Source: G016756615 sp050958605
GTDB taxonomy: Bacteria > Pseudomonadota > Alphaproteobacteria > Rhizobiales > Rhizobiaceae
NCBI RefSeq assembly: GCF_050958605.1
Contig: NZ_JBJHDO010000003.1
Span: 62,001-126,000, forward strand
DNA length: 64,000 bases
Direction: 5' to 3'
Part shown: positions 54,116-63,053 of the stretch, piece by piece
Numbering within the stretch: position 1 is the stretch's first letter
How the letters are laid out: every line of letters begins with the position of its first letter
Made by a program: the position numbers and the translations under genes
The notes under the pieces: generated by a model
Told to the model about the DNA's origin: nothing
Database searches by the model: none
The model's input: only the letters and a program-made list of their open reading frames with translations

Positions 54116-55285
54116 ATGCGCATCAAGACTGTACAGGCCTGGTGGGTCCGAATACCGATCGAAGCCGCGCGCCAGCACCGAAGCGATTTCGGCGTGGTCT
54201 CGACCTTCGACGCCGCCATCCTGCGCATTGAAACCGACGACGGGCTTGTCGGCTGGGGCGAGGGCAAGAACGCAGCCGGCAGCACGGGCGGCTACGGTGC
54301 TCTCGTCCACATGCTCAACCATGAGGTCGGACCAGAGCTGATCGGGCGTGATCCCGCCGACATCGCGGTCATCTGGGAGATGCTCTACAACGACAGCCGG
54401 CATGAAAGCGCGGCACGGGCCGGTCACGCCATGCCGCGACTGGCGCGCCGCGGACTGACCGTGGCGGCGATCAGCGCGGTCGATATCGCGCTGTGGGATA
54501 TCCTGGGAAAGTCGCTCGACCAGCCGGTATGGCGACTGATCGGAGGGCGGAAAGCGGATCGACTGCCGGCCTATGCTTCGGGCGGGTGGGCACCGGCGGA
54601 CCAGATCGGCGACCAGCTCAAGTCCTACATCGACAAAGGCGGCTTCAGCGCCGTGAAGATGCGTGTCGGCGCGATGGATGGGGCCGCGCATATTTCCGCT
54701 ACGCGGGTCCGCGCGGCACGCGAGGCGCTCGGCCCGGACGTCGAGCTGATGGTGGATGCGCACGGAACCTACACCGTTGCCGAAGCCAAGCGTTTCATTC
54801 ATCTGGTCGCCGACCAGAACCTCGCCTGGTTCGAGGAACCCGTCATCGCCGACGACAAGGCCGGGATGGCAGAGGTGCGCGCCAGCGGTCCGATCCCAGT
54901 GGCCGCGGGCGAAAGCGAGGCCACGCGCTTCGCCTTCCGCGACCTCGCCGTCCTCAAGGCAGCAGACATCTTCCAGCCGGACCCTGCCTTCTGCGGCGGG
55001 ATCACGGAAGCCATGCGCATCGCCAGCCTCGCCAGCGCCTTCAATCTGCGCTTCGCACCACATCTGTGGGCCGGCGCACCCTGCTTCTTCGCGGGCCTCC
55101 ACCTGTGCGCGGCCTCGCCCGCCAGCTTCACGATCGAGTTCTCGCTGGGCGCCAATCCCATGATCCACGACCTGATCGAGGAGACTGTCGAGGCCAGGGA
55201 CGGTATGATAGCTATCCCGGAAAAACCGGGACTCGGCTTCACCATTTCCGAACGGTTCCTGGAGGCGCACGCGCAACACGGCTGA
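54116..55285 (+). CDS. Mandelate racemase/muconate lactonizing enzyme family dehydratase
   Basis: A 389-residue enolase-superfamily enzyme. The lid domain is residues 1-125; barrel residues are AVKMRVG (Lys base) near 178, metal ligands in MVDAHGTYT (Asp), FEEPV (Glu) and AAGESEATR (Glu), and FAPHLWAG with the His near 320. This suits a sugar-acid dehydratase or a racemase. ATG 54116 has TGAGGA about 5 nt upstream and excludes an upstream frame. It follows the isomerase by 54 bp and precedes the GntR gene by 2 bp. Confidence 0.88.
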   Translation: MRIKTVQAWWVRIPIEAARQHRSDFGVVSTFDAAILRIETDDGLVGWGEGKNAAGSTGGYGALVHMLNHEVGPELIGRDPADIAVIWEMLYNDSRHESAARAGHAMPRLARRGLTVAAISAVDIALWDILGKSLDQPVWRLIGGRKADRLPAYASGGWAPADQIGDQLKSYIDKGGFSAVKMRVGAMDGAAHISATRVRAAREALGPDVELMVDAHGTYTVAEAKRFIHLVADQNLAWFEEPVIADDKAGMAEVRASGPIPVAAGESEATRFAFRDLAVLKAADIFQPDPAFCGGITEAMRIASLASAFNLRFAPHLWAGAPCFFAGLHLCAASPASFTIEFSLGANPMIHDLIEETVEARDGMIAIPEKPGLGFTISERFLEAHAQHG

Positions 55286-55287
55286 CG

Positions 55288-56022
55288 ATGAAAGAAAATA
55301 ATCTCCTGGCGGAACTTGCCGCCTATCTTTTCGCGCATTCCGACACGAAAACCGGCCGCACGCCTTCCGAACGCGAACTGGCCGAGCAATTTTCGGTGAG
55401 CCGCGGCCAGATCCGCGAGGCTCTTGCTATCCTCGAAGCCATGCGCATCGTCGAACGTCGCGCCAAGTCCGGTATCTATGTCGACACGAAGCAAGCCAGC
55501 GTGGAGGCCATGGCGCTGTTCGCCAAGGCGGGACTGCCTCTCGATCCCGTCCAGATTTACGAGACTGTCGAGATCCGCAAGATCCATGAGATCAAGGCGG
55601 CCGAGCTCGCATGCAGCCGCGCTACGGAGGAGAATTTCGAGCGCTTGCGCGAAATCCTGACCGAATCCGAGGAACGGCTGGCGGCAGGGCTCGACCTTGC
55701 CAAGCAAGACCGCGACTTCCACCTGGAGATCGTGCGTGCCACGAAGAACAGCGTCTTCTACCGCATCTGCAGCGTTTACTACGTGATGGGCGAGCAGCGT
55801 CTGCCCGTTTATTTCAGCGATCCGGAGCGCGGTCGAAAATCTCATGTCGAGCACATCCAGATCTACGAAGCGCTCAGGCGCCGCGACGGGAATCTCGCTC
55901 AGGCCTTGATGAGCGCGCATCTGCAGGGCGCCGAGAGCTACTGGAAGGGCCTTATCGGGGGGACTGCCGAAGGCGATGCGGAGGAGCAGCAGGACTGGGA
56001 CGTGGCCCACGCCCAAGCGTGA
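55288..56022 (+). CDS. GntR family regulator, FadR (FCD) subfamily
   Basis: A 244-residue regulator. The winged helix (residues 1-75) has TPSERELAEQFSVSRGQIREAL; the all-helical FCD domain carries DRDFHLEIVRAT near 152 and HVEHIQIYEAL near 193, with the metal-binding Asp/His set. It would bind a carboxylate or sugar-acid ligand. It lies 2 bp after the dehydratase gene and 29 bp before the dehydrogenase gene, inside the operon it probably controls. The TGGTnnnACCA palindromes at 52905, 53083, 62895 and 63062 are its likely operators. Confidence 0.9.
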   Translation: MKENNLLAELAAYLFAHSDTKTGRTPSERELAEQFSVSRGQIREALAILEAMRIVERRAKSGIYVDTKQASVEAMALFAKAGLPLDPVQIYETVEIRKIHEIKAAELACSRATEENFERLREILTESEERLAAGLDLAKQDRDFHLEIVRATKNSVFYRICSVYYVMGEQRLPVYFSDPERGRKSHVEHIQIYEALRRRDGNLAQALMSAHLQGAESYWKGLIGGTAEGDAEEQQDWDVAHAQA

Positions 56023-56051
56023 TCTCCCTCCGGCTGAATGAAGAGGATCGC

Positions 56052-57035
56052 GTGACAGTCATCTACACCACCCACGCGCTCCATCCGGGCGCCAGCGCCC
56101 TTCTCCGCGAGGCCGGAGAAATGCGTATCGCCTCCGCTCCCGATCCCGAAACGCTGACGCGGGAATGCCGGGACGCCGACATCCTGATCGTGCGCGCACC
56201 GATACCGCGCGAACTCTTCCATGCCCAGACGCGGCTGCGCCTGGCAGTGCGCCATGGCGCCGGGCTCGACTGGATACCGATCGACGCCGCGACCGAAGCG
56301 GGCGTGCTGGTAGCCAATGTTCCCGGCGTCAATGCGCGGACCGTCGCCGAACATGTCATGTTCGGCGCGATGGCCGTGCTGCGCCGCTTCCGCTCGGTCG
56401 ACCGCGACCTGCGCCAGAAGGGCTGGAATGCCGGGCGCGCGCATGCCGATCAGGCCAGCGAACTGGCCGACAAGACGATCGGCATCCTCGGCCTGGGTAA
56501 TATCGGCCGCAACCTCGCCGTGATCGCCCGCAATGGCTTCGGCATGACTGTACTGGCCACGACACGCTCGGGGAGCGCGCTTCCCGAGGGTATAGCTTCC
56601 CGCAGCTTGGACGAGTTGATGGCCGAGAGCGACATCGTCGCACTCTGCTGTCCGCTGACCCCCGAGACGCGGGGCGTCGTTGACGCGCGGCGGCTTGATC
56701 TGATGAAGCCGACGGCTGTGCTCGTCAACGTCTCGCGCGGGGCCGTCATCGATGATGAGGCCCTTATCGAGGCGCTGGGGGCGGGACGGATCGGCGGCGC
56801 GGTGCTCGATGTCTTCGCCGAGCAGCCGCTCGCGGCAGATCACCCCTATTTCTCGTTCGACAACGTCGTCATCACCCCCCACATGGCAGGCATCACCGAG
56901 GAGTCGATGATGCGCATGGGAATCGGCGCCGCGGAGGAGACGCTGCGGGTGCTGGCCGGGGAGCTGCCGGTCAACCTGCGCAATCCGGAAGTGGTCGAGC
57001 GGTATCGGCAGCGGTTTTCATCCATACCAGCCTGA
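56052..57035 (+). CDS. D-isomer specific 2-hydroxyacid dehydrogenase
   Basis: A 327-residue NAD-dependent dehydrogenase. NAD loop ILGLGNIGRNLAVIA near residue 142, the Arg in NVSRGAVIDDEAL near 228, the Glu in VLDVFAEQPL and the His in ITPHMAGIT near 279 form the usual Arg-Glu-His set. It interconverts a 2-keto acid and a D-2-hydroxyacid. It starts at GTG 56052 with AGAGGA upstream. It ends the rightward operon, 36 bp from the convergent ABC ATPase gene. Confidence 0.9.
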   Translation: MTVIYTTHALHPGASALLREAGEMRIASAPDPETLTRECRDADILIVRAPIPRELFHAQTRLRLAVRHGAGLDWIPIDAATEAGVLVANVPGVNARTVAEHVMFGAMAVLRRFRSVDRDLRQKGWNAGRAHADQASELADKTIGILGLGNIGRNLAVIARNGFGMTVLATTRSGSALPEGIASRSLDELMAESDIVALCCPLTPETRGVVDARRLDLMKPTAVLVNVSRGAVIDDEALIEALGAGRIGGAVLDVFAEQPLAADHPYFSFDNVVITPHMAGITEESMMRMGIGAAEETLRVLAGELPVNLRNPEVVERYRQRFSSIPA

Positions 57036-57071
57036 TATCAATGGCCATGGGATGGCCGCCGAGCCGACCCC

Positions 57072-58154
57072 TCACCCCGCGTGCCGCAGGCTCAATCCGC
57101 TCGCCCTGTCGAACAAAGCGACCTTCTCGGCATTCCAGCCGAAGCGCACAGGCTGCTCGATCTCCAGCCGCGTCTGCCCCGACACGGTCGCGCGCAAATG
57201 CAGGTCATCGATGGCGAGCGTGACGATCTTCTCGACTCCGTGGTTTTCCACGTCGTGCACGACCGCCTCGATGGGCGCGCCGGACTCCAGACGCACGTCC
57301 TCCGGCCTGATCCCGAAGACGAGCGGCTGTCCCTCGACGCCAGCAGTTCCGACCGTCCCTGCATAAGGCAATTCGAAGTCCTTCGGCGCCACCACCGCTC
57401 GGCCGCCCACGAGGCGGCCCTCCATCAGGTTCATCGGCGGCGAGCCGACAAACCGCGCCACATAGGTATCGCGCGGATTGTCGTAGATCTCCTGCGGCGT
57501 GCCGGTCTGGACGATGCGGCCGTTGTGGAGCACACCCACCTTGTCGCCCATCGACATGGCCTCGATCTGGTCGTGCGTGACGAACAGAAAGGTCGCGCCT
57601 AGTTGCATCTGCAGGTTCTTCAGTTCGGTCCGCAGTGCCTCGCGCAGCTTGGCGTCGAGAGCCGAAAGCGGTTCATCCATGAGGAACACACGCGGCTTGC
57701 GCACGATGGCTCGTCCGATCGAGACGCGCTGCATTTCGCCGCCGGACAGGCGGTCCACCTTGCGGTCCAGCAGATGTTCGATACGCAACGTCCGCGCCGC
57801 CCGCGCCACCCGCTCCTTGATCTCGGCATCCGGCAGGCGCCGTATCTTCGGTTTCAACGGGAATTCCAGATTCTCGCGGACCGTATAGCGCGGATATAAC
57901 GAGTATTGCTGCAGGACCAGCGCCACGTCGCGTTCGGCCGCGCCCCAGTTTGCCACGTCGACCCCATCGATGAAGACTTGACCCTTGGTCGGCTTTTCGA
58001 GGCCGGCGATCAATCTGAGCGTCGTCGTCTTGCCGGCGCCGGTTTCCCCGAGCAGCACGAAGAACTCCCCGTCGGCAATATCGATATCGAGGTCGGCAAG
58101 AGCCGTGTGGTTGCCGAAAGACTTTGTGATGTTCCTGAGCTGGATATGGGCCAT
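57072..58154 (-). CDS. Carbohydrate ABC transporter ATP-binding protein (second ATPase)
   Basis: A 360-residue MalK/UgpC-type ATPase. Walker A reads GETGAGKTT near residue 36, signature LSGGEMQRVSIGRA near 136, Walker B VFLMDEPLSALDA near 156, His in VTHDQIEAMSMG near 194, and a C-terminal MOBE/TOBE regulatory domain from about 235. It is the last gene of the leftward six-gene importer operon, 6 bp after the first ATPase. Two non-identical ATPases imply a heterodimeric motor. Confidence 0.92.
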   Translation of the reverse strand: MAHIQLRNITKSFGNHTALADLDIDIADGEFFVLLGETGAGKTTTLRLIAGLEKPTKGQVFIDGVDVANWGAAERDVALVLQQYSLYPRYTVRENLEFPLKPKIRRLPDAEIKERVARAARTLRIEHLLDRKVDRLSGGEMQRVSIGRAIVRKPRVFLMDEPLSALDAKLREALRTELKNLQMQLGATFLFVTHDQIEAMSMGDKVGVLHNGRIVQTGTPQEIYDNPRDTYVARFVGSPPMNLMEGRLVGGRAVVAPKDFELPYAGTVGTAGVEGQPLVFGIRPEDVRLESGAPIEAVVHDVENHGVEKIVTLAIDDLHLRATVSGQTRLEIEQPVRFGWNAEKVALFDRASGLSLRHAG

Positions 58155-58160
58155 ATCAGA

Positions 58161-59264
58161 CTACAACCGTATCTCGAGCGACGTGCCGCTGGCTCCGTCG
58201 AAAAAGTGGGCCTGGGACGGGTCGATGCGCGCATAGACCTTCTCACCCGGCTGGGCGACATAGCCAGCCCTGGTGCGCGCCCGCAGCACCTGCTCGCCCA
58301 CTTTGAGGTCGACGATGTCGAAGGAGCCGAGGGGCTCGATGATCTGCGCCTCAACCGGCAGAAAACCCTCGGCCGCGTCATGGCGCACCAGCACGCCTTC
58401 CGGACGTATTCCCAAAGCGAGTCCGCCGGCGGCGTGCCCGTTGAGCTTGCCGAGAAGCTCGCGTGGGAACTCGAAACCGCCGGCGGCACCCCCCACTTGA
58501 ACCCGTGCCGCATCGCGCTCTTCCATCACCGTTGCATCGGCCACATTCATCACCGGACTGCCGACGAACTGGGCGACGAAGAGATTGGCTGGATGGCGGT
58601 AGACCTCCTCGGGCGTGCCGACCTGTTGCAGCACACCCTCGTGCATGATGACGATACGGTCGGCGAGGCTCATCGCCTCGATCTGATCGTGCGTCACGTA
58701 GATTGTCGTGGAGCCCTGTTTTATGTGCAGGCGCTTGATCTCGGCGCGCATCTCCTCGCGCAACTTGGCATCGAGCGCGCCGATCGGCTCGTCCATGAGC
58801 ATGGCCTTGGGCCGCCGGACCAGCGCGCGCCCGATCGCCACGCGCTGCATATCGCCGCCCGAAAGCGCCGAGGGACGCTTGTCGAGGAGATCGGTGATGC
58901 GCAACACTCTCGCGATCTCGCGCACCGCCTTGTCGACTTCGGCCTTGTTCATCCGCGTCGCCCGCAAGGGAAAGGCGATGTTTTCGTAAGCGTTCATATG
59001 CGGGTAGAGCGAGAACGACTGGAACACCATCGCGATGTCACGTGCGGCCGCCTTCATGTGTTGCACCGGTTTTCCGTCGATCAGGATATCGCCCTCATCG
59101 ATCGTCTCGAGCCCGGCTATGGCGCGAAGGGTTGTCGTCTTGCCGCAACCGGACTGGCCGAGCAGAACGATAAACTCGTTGTCCGCGATCGCCAGATCGA
59201 GATTCTTGATGACCTGGACGGCGCCGAACCATTTTTGCACGCCGCGTAGTTCGATCTGCGTCAA
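58161..59264 (-). CDS. Carbohydrate ABC transporter ATP-binding protein (first ATPase)
   Basis: A 367-residue MalK/UgpC-type ATPase with Walker A GQSGCGKT near residue 36, signature LSGGDMQRVAIGRA, Walker B AMLMDEPIGALDA, VTHDQIEAMSLAD and a C-terminal TOBE domain. Its start overlaps the stop of the 73-residue membrane protein by four bases. Same operon as the second ATPase. Confidence 0.92.
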   Translation of the reverse strand: MTQIELRGVQKWFGAVQVIKNLDLAIADNEFIVLLGQSGCGKTTTLRAIAGLETIDEGDILIDGKPVQHMKAAARDIAMVFQSFSLYPHMNAYENIAFPLRATRMNKAEVDKAVREIARVLRITDLLDKRPSALSGGDMQRVAIGRALVRRPKAMLMDEPIGALDAKLREEMRAEIKRLHIKQGSTTIYVTHDQIEAMSLADRIVIMHEGVLQQVGTPEEVYRHPANLFVAQFVGSPVMNVADATVMEERDAARVQVGGAAGGFEFPRELLGKLNGHAAGGLALGIRPEGVLVRHDAAEGFLPVEAQIIEPLGSFDIVDLKVGEQVLRARTRAGYVAQPGEKVYARIDPSQAHFFDGASGTSLEIRL

Positions 59265-59482
59265 TGCTGCGCTCCCTGGTGTCGGGCCTTGCCGCTCAGC
59301 GGTTCCTCTTCCGGCGGGATCTTGCCCGCGACCATGAACACGATCAGGCCGACCAGGATCACGGTCAGGCCATAACGGTGCAGAAAAAGGTTCCAGGGCT
59401 GGCAGAGAAAGATGATGCCCAGCACCATCAATATTTGCGATCCAGGCTCCAGGAATTTCTGATTGAAGGCACGAAAGCTCAT
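59261..59482 (-). CDS. 73-residue two-helix membrane protein of the ABC operon
   Basis: Reads MSFRAFNQKFLEPGSQILMV from ATG 59482. Two hydrophobic segments (about residues 16-30 and 37-54, the second YGLTVILVGLIVFMVAG) are followed by a charged tail IPPEEEPLSGKARHQ. It overlaps the permease stop by four bases (59479-59482) and the first ATPase start by four bases (59261-59264), which supports real translation. The layout recalls glpU, a small membrane gene in the rhizobial glycerol ABC operon, but I cannot show homology. Function unknown; an accessory or assembly subunit is plausible. Confidence 0.78.
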   Translation of the reverse strand: MSFRAFNQKFLEPGSQILMVLGIIFLCQPWNLFLHRYGLTVILVGLIVFMVAGKIPPEEEPLSGKARHQGAQH

Positions 59483-60438
59483 TTGCGGATTGCTCCGAAC
59501 GACATTCCGCGCAGCAGATGATTGCGCAACAGGAAGGTGAAGATCGCCACCGGAAGCAGGAACAGGAAGGTGCCCGCCGCGATCACGGTCCAGTCCGGCA
59601 AGCCGGAGCCCACCTGGCTTGGGATGAAGGGCGGCGCGGTCTGCGCGCGGCGGTTCGTCATGATCAGCGCGAAGGCGTATTCGTTCCATGCCGTGATGAA
59701 GCAGAACACCGCGGTGGCCGCGATGCCGGTGGCCGCCTCCGGCAAGACGATCTTGAAGAAGGCCTCCATACGCGTGTAGCCGTCGACCAGCGCGGCCTCC
59801 TCGTATTCCTTCGGGATCTCGTCGATGAAGCCCTTCATCAGCCAGACCGAGAAGGAGAGGTTGAAAGCGGTGTACAGGATGATGAGGCCCCAATGCGTGT
59901 CGTTGAGACCGACGGCGCGATACATCAAGAACATCGGGATGGCGACGACGACCGGCGGGAGCATGCGCGTCGACAGGATGAAGAACAGCAGGTCCTGCTC
60001 GCCCTTCACCTTGAAGCGCGAGAAGCCGTAGGCCGTGAGGGTACCCATGCTGACGGCAAGGATCGTCGAGGCGACCGCGATGACCAGCGAATTCATGAAG
60101 CGGCTGGGATAGGCCGACCATTGCACCGCGCCCTTGCCGTCGCGCACCACCTTCTCGCCGCCGTCGAACACCAGGCGTTCCCACCAGGGCGCGGCCGCAT
60201 ACTCCTCAGCCGTGGGCGCTTCCCTCAATTGCGAGCGCTTGGTGAAGAGCTTCACGAAAGGCGACAGTTCCGGCTGGAAGACGATCGTCGGCGGGATAGT
60301 GGTGGCGAGATTGCGAGGTTTGAACGACGTGGCCACGATCCAGTAGATCGGAGCGAGGAAGATCAGCGTTATGATGACGACGGCAACGACCGCTATCTTG
60401 TTGAACGCCCGCTCCCTGGAAGTCTGAACGGCAGCCAT
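59479..60438 (-). CDS. Carbohydrate ABC transporter permease (MalG type)
   Basis: A 319-residue permease with six hydrophobic helices and the cytoplasmic EAA loop EEAALVDGYTRMEAFFKIVLP near residue 217. The long periplasmic segment after the first helix (about 45-110) is unusual in size but occurs in this class. It overlaps the following small gene by four bases and follows the MalF-type permease by 1 bp. Confidence 0.92.
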   Translation of the reverse strand: MAAVQTSRERAFNKIAVVAVVIITLIFLAPIYWIVATSFKPRNLATTIPPTIVFQPELSPFVKLFTKRSQLREAPTAEEYAAAPWWERLVFDGGEKVVRDGKGAVQWSAYPSRFMNSLVIAVASTILAVSMGTLTAYGFSRFKVKGEQDLLFFILSTRMLPPVVVAIPMFLMYRAVGLNDTHWGLIILYTAFNLSFSVWLMKGFIDEIPKEYEEAALVDGYTRMEAFFKIVLPEAATGIAATAVFCFITAWNEYAFALIMTNRRAQTAPPFIPSQVGSGLPDWTVIAAGTFLFLLPVAIFTFLLRNHLLRGMSFGAIRK

Positions 60439-60439
60439 C

Positions 60440-61345
60440 TCAGCGCGCCTTCACCTTGTTCAGATACTTGACGTAGAGGTTGGTGATGGCGATCACCATG
60501 ATGAGCACGATGTAGGCAAGGGCGCATGATCGCCCGGTCTGCCATTCCTGGAAGGCCATCTTGTAGAGCCGGATCGAGATCACTTCCGTCGTGGGCTGCG
60601 TCGACAGCACGTAAGCAAGGTCGAAGGTCTTGAAGGCCTCCATGGTCCGAAAAATGATCGCGATCATCAGGATCGGCGCGACCAGCGGAAGCGTGATGCG
60701 GAAGAAGGTGTAGAAAGGTCCTGCCCGGTCGATGGCCGCCGCCTCGTAGAGATGCTTCGGCACGGCGGACAAGCCTGCCAGCGAAAGCAGCATGACAAAG
60801 GGCGACCACATCCAGATGTCGGTGATGGCGACGGCATAGAGCGCCATCTTCGGATCGCCCAGCCACTGGAACTTGCCGAGCCCGAGTGCCCAGTTGATGA
60901 CGCCCCAGGACGGATCGTAGAGCAGCTTCCAGAAAAGGCCGACGACTGCCATGGACAGCATCATCGGCAGGAGCAGCAGCGTTGTGATGAGCCCCTTGAA
61001 AGGAATAGCGCGGTTGAGCAGCATCGCGGTGCCGAAGCCTACCAGGACCTGCCCGACCACGGAGACGATCACGTATTTCGCGGTGACCGCGAAATTGTTC
61101 CAGATGTAGGGATCGTTCAGCAACTCGCGATAATTCTGGAGCCCCACGAAATTGGCTGCTGCGTTCGTTGACGCCCGAAAATCCGTGAAGGAATAGCCCA
61201 GGGAGTAGATGAGCGGGAAAATATTGAACACGATCAGGAACAGGATCGTCGGGATGATGAAGAGGTTCCTGATCGTGATGTCGCTCCAACCCCGTGAAGC
61301 TGCACGCGAGCCTCGATCCAGCGTGGTCATCACCGCTGTCGCCAC
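60440..61345 (-). CDS. Carbohydrate ABC transporter permease (MalF type)
   Basis: A permease of about 301 residues with six helices and the EAA loop YEAAAIDRAGPFYTFFRITLP. GTG 61345 has AAGGA 7 nt upstream and is the preferred start; ATG 61330 is the alternative. It lies downstream of the binding-protein gene, separated by a strong hairpin. Confidence 0.9.
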   Translation of the reverse strand: MATAVMTTLDRGSRAASRGWSDITIRNLFIIPTILFLIVFNIFPLIYSLGYSFTDFRASTNAAANFVGLQNYRELLNDPYIWNNFAVTAKYVIVSVVGQVLVGFGTAMLLNRAIPFKGLITTLLLLPMMLSMAVVGLFWKLLYDPSWGVINWALGLGKFQWLGDPKMALYAVAITDIWMWSPFVMLLSLAGLSAVPKHLYEAAAIDRAGPFYTFFRITLPLVAPILMIAIIFRTMEAFKTFDLAYVLSTQPTTEVISIRLYKMAFQEWQTGRSCALAYIVLIMVIAITNLYVKYLNKVKAR

Positions 61346-61376
61346 TTGAACGTCCTTTCGCAAACCTGAAAAGCAA

Positions 61377-61406
61377 ACGGAGGGGGCGATCTCTTGCCCC
61401 CTCCGT
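61377..61406 (-). terminator. Intra-operon attenuator hairpin after the binding-protein gene
   Basis: Plus-strand arms ACGGAGGGGGC (61377-61387) and GCCCCCTCCGT (61396-61406) form a perfect 11-bp stem with an 8-base loop; on the transcribed minus strand TTTGCTTTTC follows. It lies between the binding-protein and permease genes and should give partial termination, keeping the binding protein in excess. Confidence 0.82.
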
Positions 61407-61418
61407 TCGGCCCCTTGC

Positions 61419-62735
61419 CTAGTTCATGCGGCCATATTTCTTGAACGTCGCGTTCCAGTCGGCAGCCAGTGAATCCAGCGTTTCTTTCGCCGTGCCCTCC
61501 CCGTTCACGACATAGGGATAGACGCGCTGGTTGAGTTGCTGAAGGAGCTCGGCATACTCCGGAACCGCCCAGAAATCCTTCACCTTGAACATCGTTTCGT
61601 AGAAGGCTTTGTTGTAAGGCGTTGCATTCTGGAAAGCCTCGGATTCCAGGACGGCCTTGTTGCAGGTATAGCCGCCAAGTTCGGCCCACTTCTTCTGCGT
61701 ATCGTCCTTGATGAACCATTCCAGGAATTTCATCGCCTCCTCCTTGTTGTTCGAATAGGAGACGATCGAAATGCCCTGGCCGCCGAGAGCCGCGTACTGG
61801 TCACCACCCGGGCCGGCGGGATTGGCGAAGAAGCCCGTATTCTTGGCGTTCGGATTCGAGGCTTCGTTGAGCAGAGACGGGAAGAAGGCAAAGTAGTTCA
61901 TGCTCATCGCCGCCAGGTTCTCAGTGATGGCCTGGTTGTTCTCGACGAAGAACGCGTTCGTCCATCCCGGGGGCGTGTAGCCGAACAGCTTCCGGTAATT
62001 CTCCAGCGCGGCGACAGCCTTGTCGGAGTTGAGAATGCCGTCGACCTTGTAGGTGCTGTAGTCGCCCAGTTCGGCGCCATAGGAGAACAGCGCGTTCTCC
62101 ACCCCCATGGCAAGGCCGTCATACTGGTTCTGCGTGTAGATGGCGATGCCATAGCGATTCTCGCTCGGCCGATGGAAGAACTCCGCGATATCGGTCATTT
62201 CCTTCCAGGTCTTCGGCACCGCAAGTTCGTAGCCGTATTTGGCCTTGAACGCTTCCTTCTCCTTCGGGTCCTCGAACCAGTCCTTTCGGTATGACCAGCC
62301 GACGGCGTCGCCCTCGGTGGGAATGGACCAGTAACGGCCGCCATTGCCCGGATATTCCGAATAGTATTTGACGGTGGCAGGTGCCATCGTCTCCAGGACT
62401 TTGTGCTCCTTGATGAAGTCCGTCAGCTCGACATAGTGGCCGCCCTCCGAGGCTGCACCGAGCCATTGCGAGTCACCCACGACCATGTCGTAGGCGCTTC
62501 CCTTGGCGTTGAACTCCGTGAAAGCCTTGGTCTGAAAATCGGCCCAAGGCGTCGTTTCCACGACGACCTTTACGCCGGTTTCCTTCTCGTACTCGTTTGC
62601 GAGTTCCTGCAGGTAGTTGGCCGGATCCCATTCCGCCCAAAAGATCGTCAGCTGCTTGTCCTGGGCATATGCCGAAGTCGTGCAGGCGAGTGCCAGGCCG
62701 ATGCCAGCAAGGATGCCGGCCCTTGTCTTGCGCAT
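61419..62735 (-). CDS. Extracellular solute-binding protein (family 1) of the ABC importer
   Basis: A 438-residue periplasmic binding protein. The signal peptide MRKTRAGILAGIGLALAC... ends before QDKQLTIFWAEWDPANYL. Sugar-binding family features include IPTEGDAVGWSYRKDWF and the C-terminal LDSLAADWNATFKKYG. ATG 62735 has GGGAGGAGAA just upstream; a frame open further is rejected. It is the first gene of the leftward importer operon and is preceded by the TGGTnnnACCA operators at 62895 and 63062. Confidence 0.92.
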   Translation of the reverse strand: MRKTRAGILAGIGLALACTTSAYAQDKQLTIFWAEWDPANYLQELANEYEKETGVKVVVETTPWADFQTKAFTEFNAKGSAYDMVVGDSQWLGAASEGGHYVELTDFIKEHKVLETMAPATVKYYSEYPGNGGRYWSIPTEGDAVGWSYRKDWFEDPKEKEAFKAKYGYELAVPKTWKEMTDIAEFFHRPSENRYGIAIYTQNQYDGLAMGVENALFSYGAELGDYSTYKVDGILNSDKAVAALENYRKLFGYTPPGWTNAFFVENNQAITENLAAMSMNYFAFFPSLLNEASNPNAKNTGFFANPAGPGGDQYAALGGQGISIVSYSNNKEEAMKFLEWFIKDDTQKKWAELGGYTCNKAVLESEAFQNATPYNKAFYETMFKVKDFWAVPEYAELLQQLNQRVYPYVVNGEGTAKETLDSLAADWNATFKKYGRMN

Positions 62736-62894
62736 GGTTCTCCTCCCTTGTGCGCATTCCACCCTGTCGCGGCCCACGCACTGCCGGCCGCAGGCAGATT
62801 TCCCCTACGCCGTATCCCGAAGCCAGGGCGTCCCCCACCCCCAACCCGGAACGGTTTGCCGCGTCTCCCATCTTTGCGGCATTTTTCTTTAATC

Positions 62895-62905
62895 TGGTAT
62901 TACCA
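62895..62905. promoter_or_regulatory. FCD-type GntR operator, site 3
   Basis: TGGTATTACCA, the exact reverse complement of site 1 at 52905, lies 160 bp upstream of the binding-protein start, at the edge of an AT-rich promoter-like stretch. It ties the importer to the same regulator as the isomerase genes. Confidence 0.72.
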
Positions 62906-63053
62906 ATTGATCATCGACGTCAAGCGGTTTCTTCTACAACAACAACCAGTGAGGGTATAGTATTCGGGATATCCTCTTGTTTATGTTCTATATTTGTCTT
63001 CCGAATCAATAATACCGCCGCAATCCGGCTTCCGAATGCGGCAAAAGCATCGC

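Noticed and set aside
54493..55287. A frame extending the GntR gene upstream through the dehydratase gene.
   Set aside because: The upstream part is an out-of-frame shadow of the dehydratase; the regulator starts at ATG 55288 with a normal GntR N-terminus.
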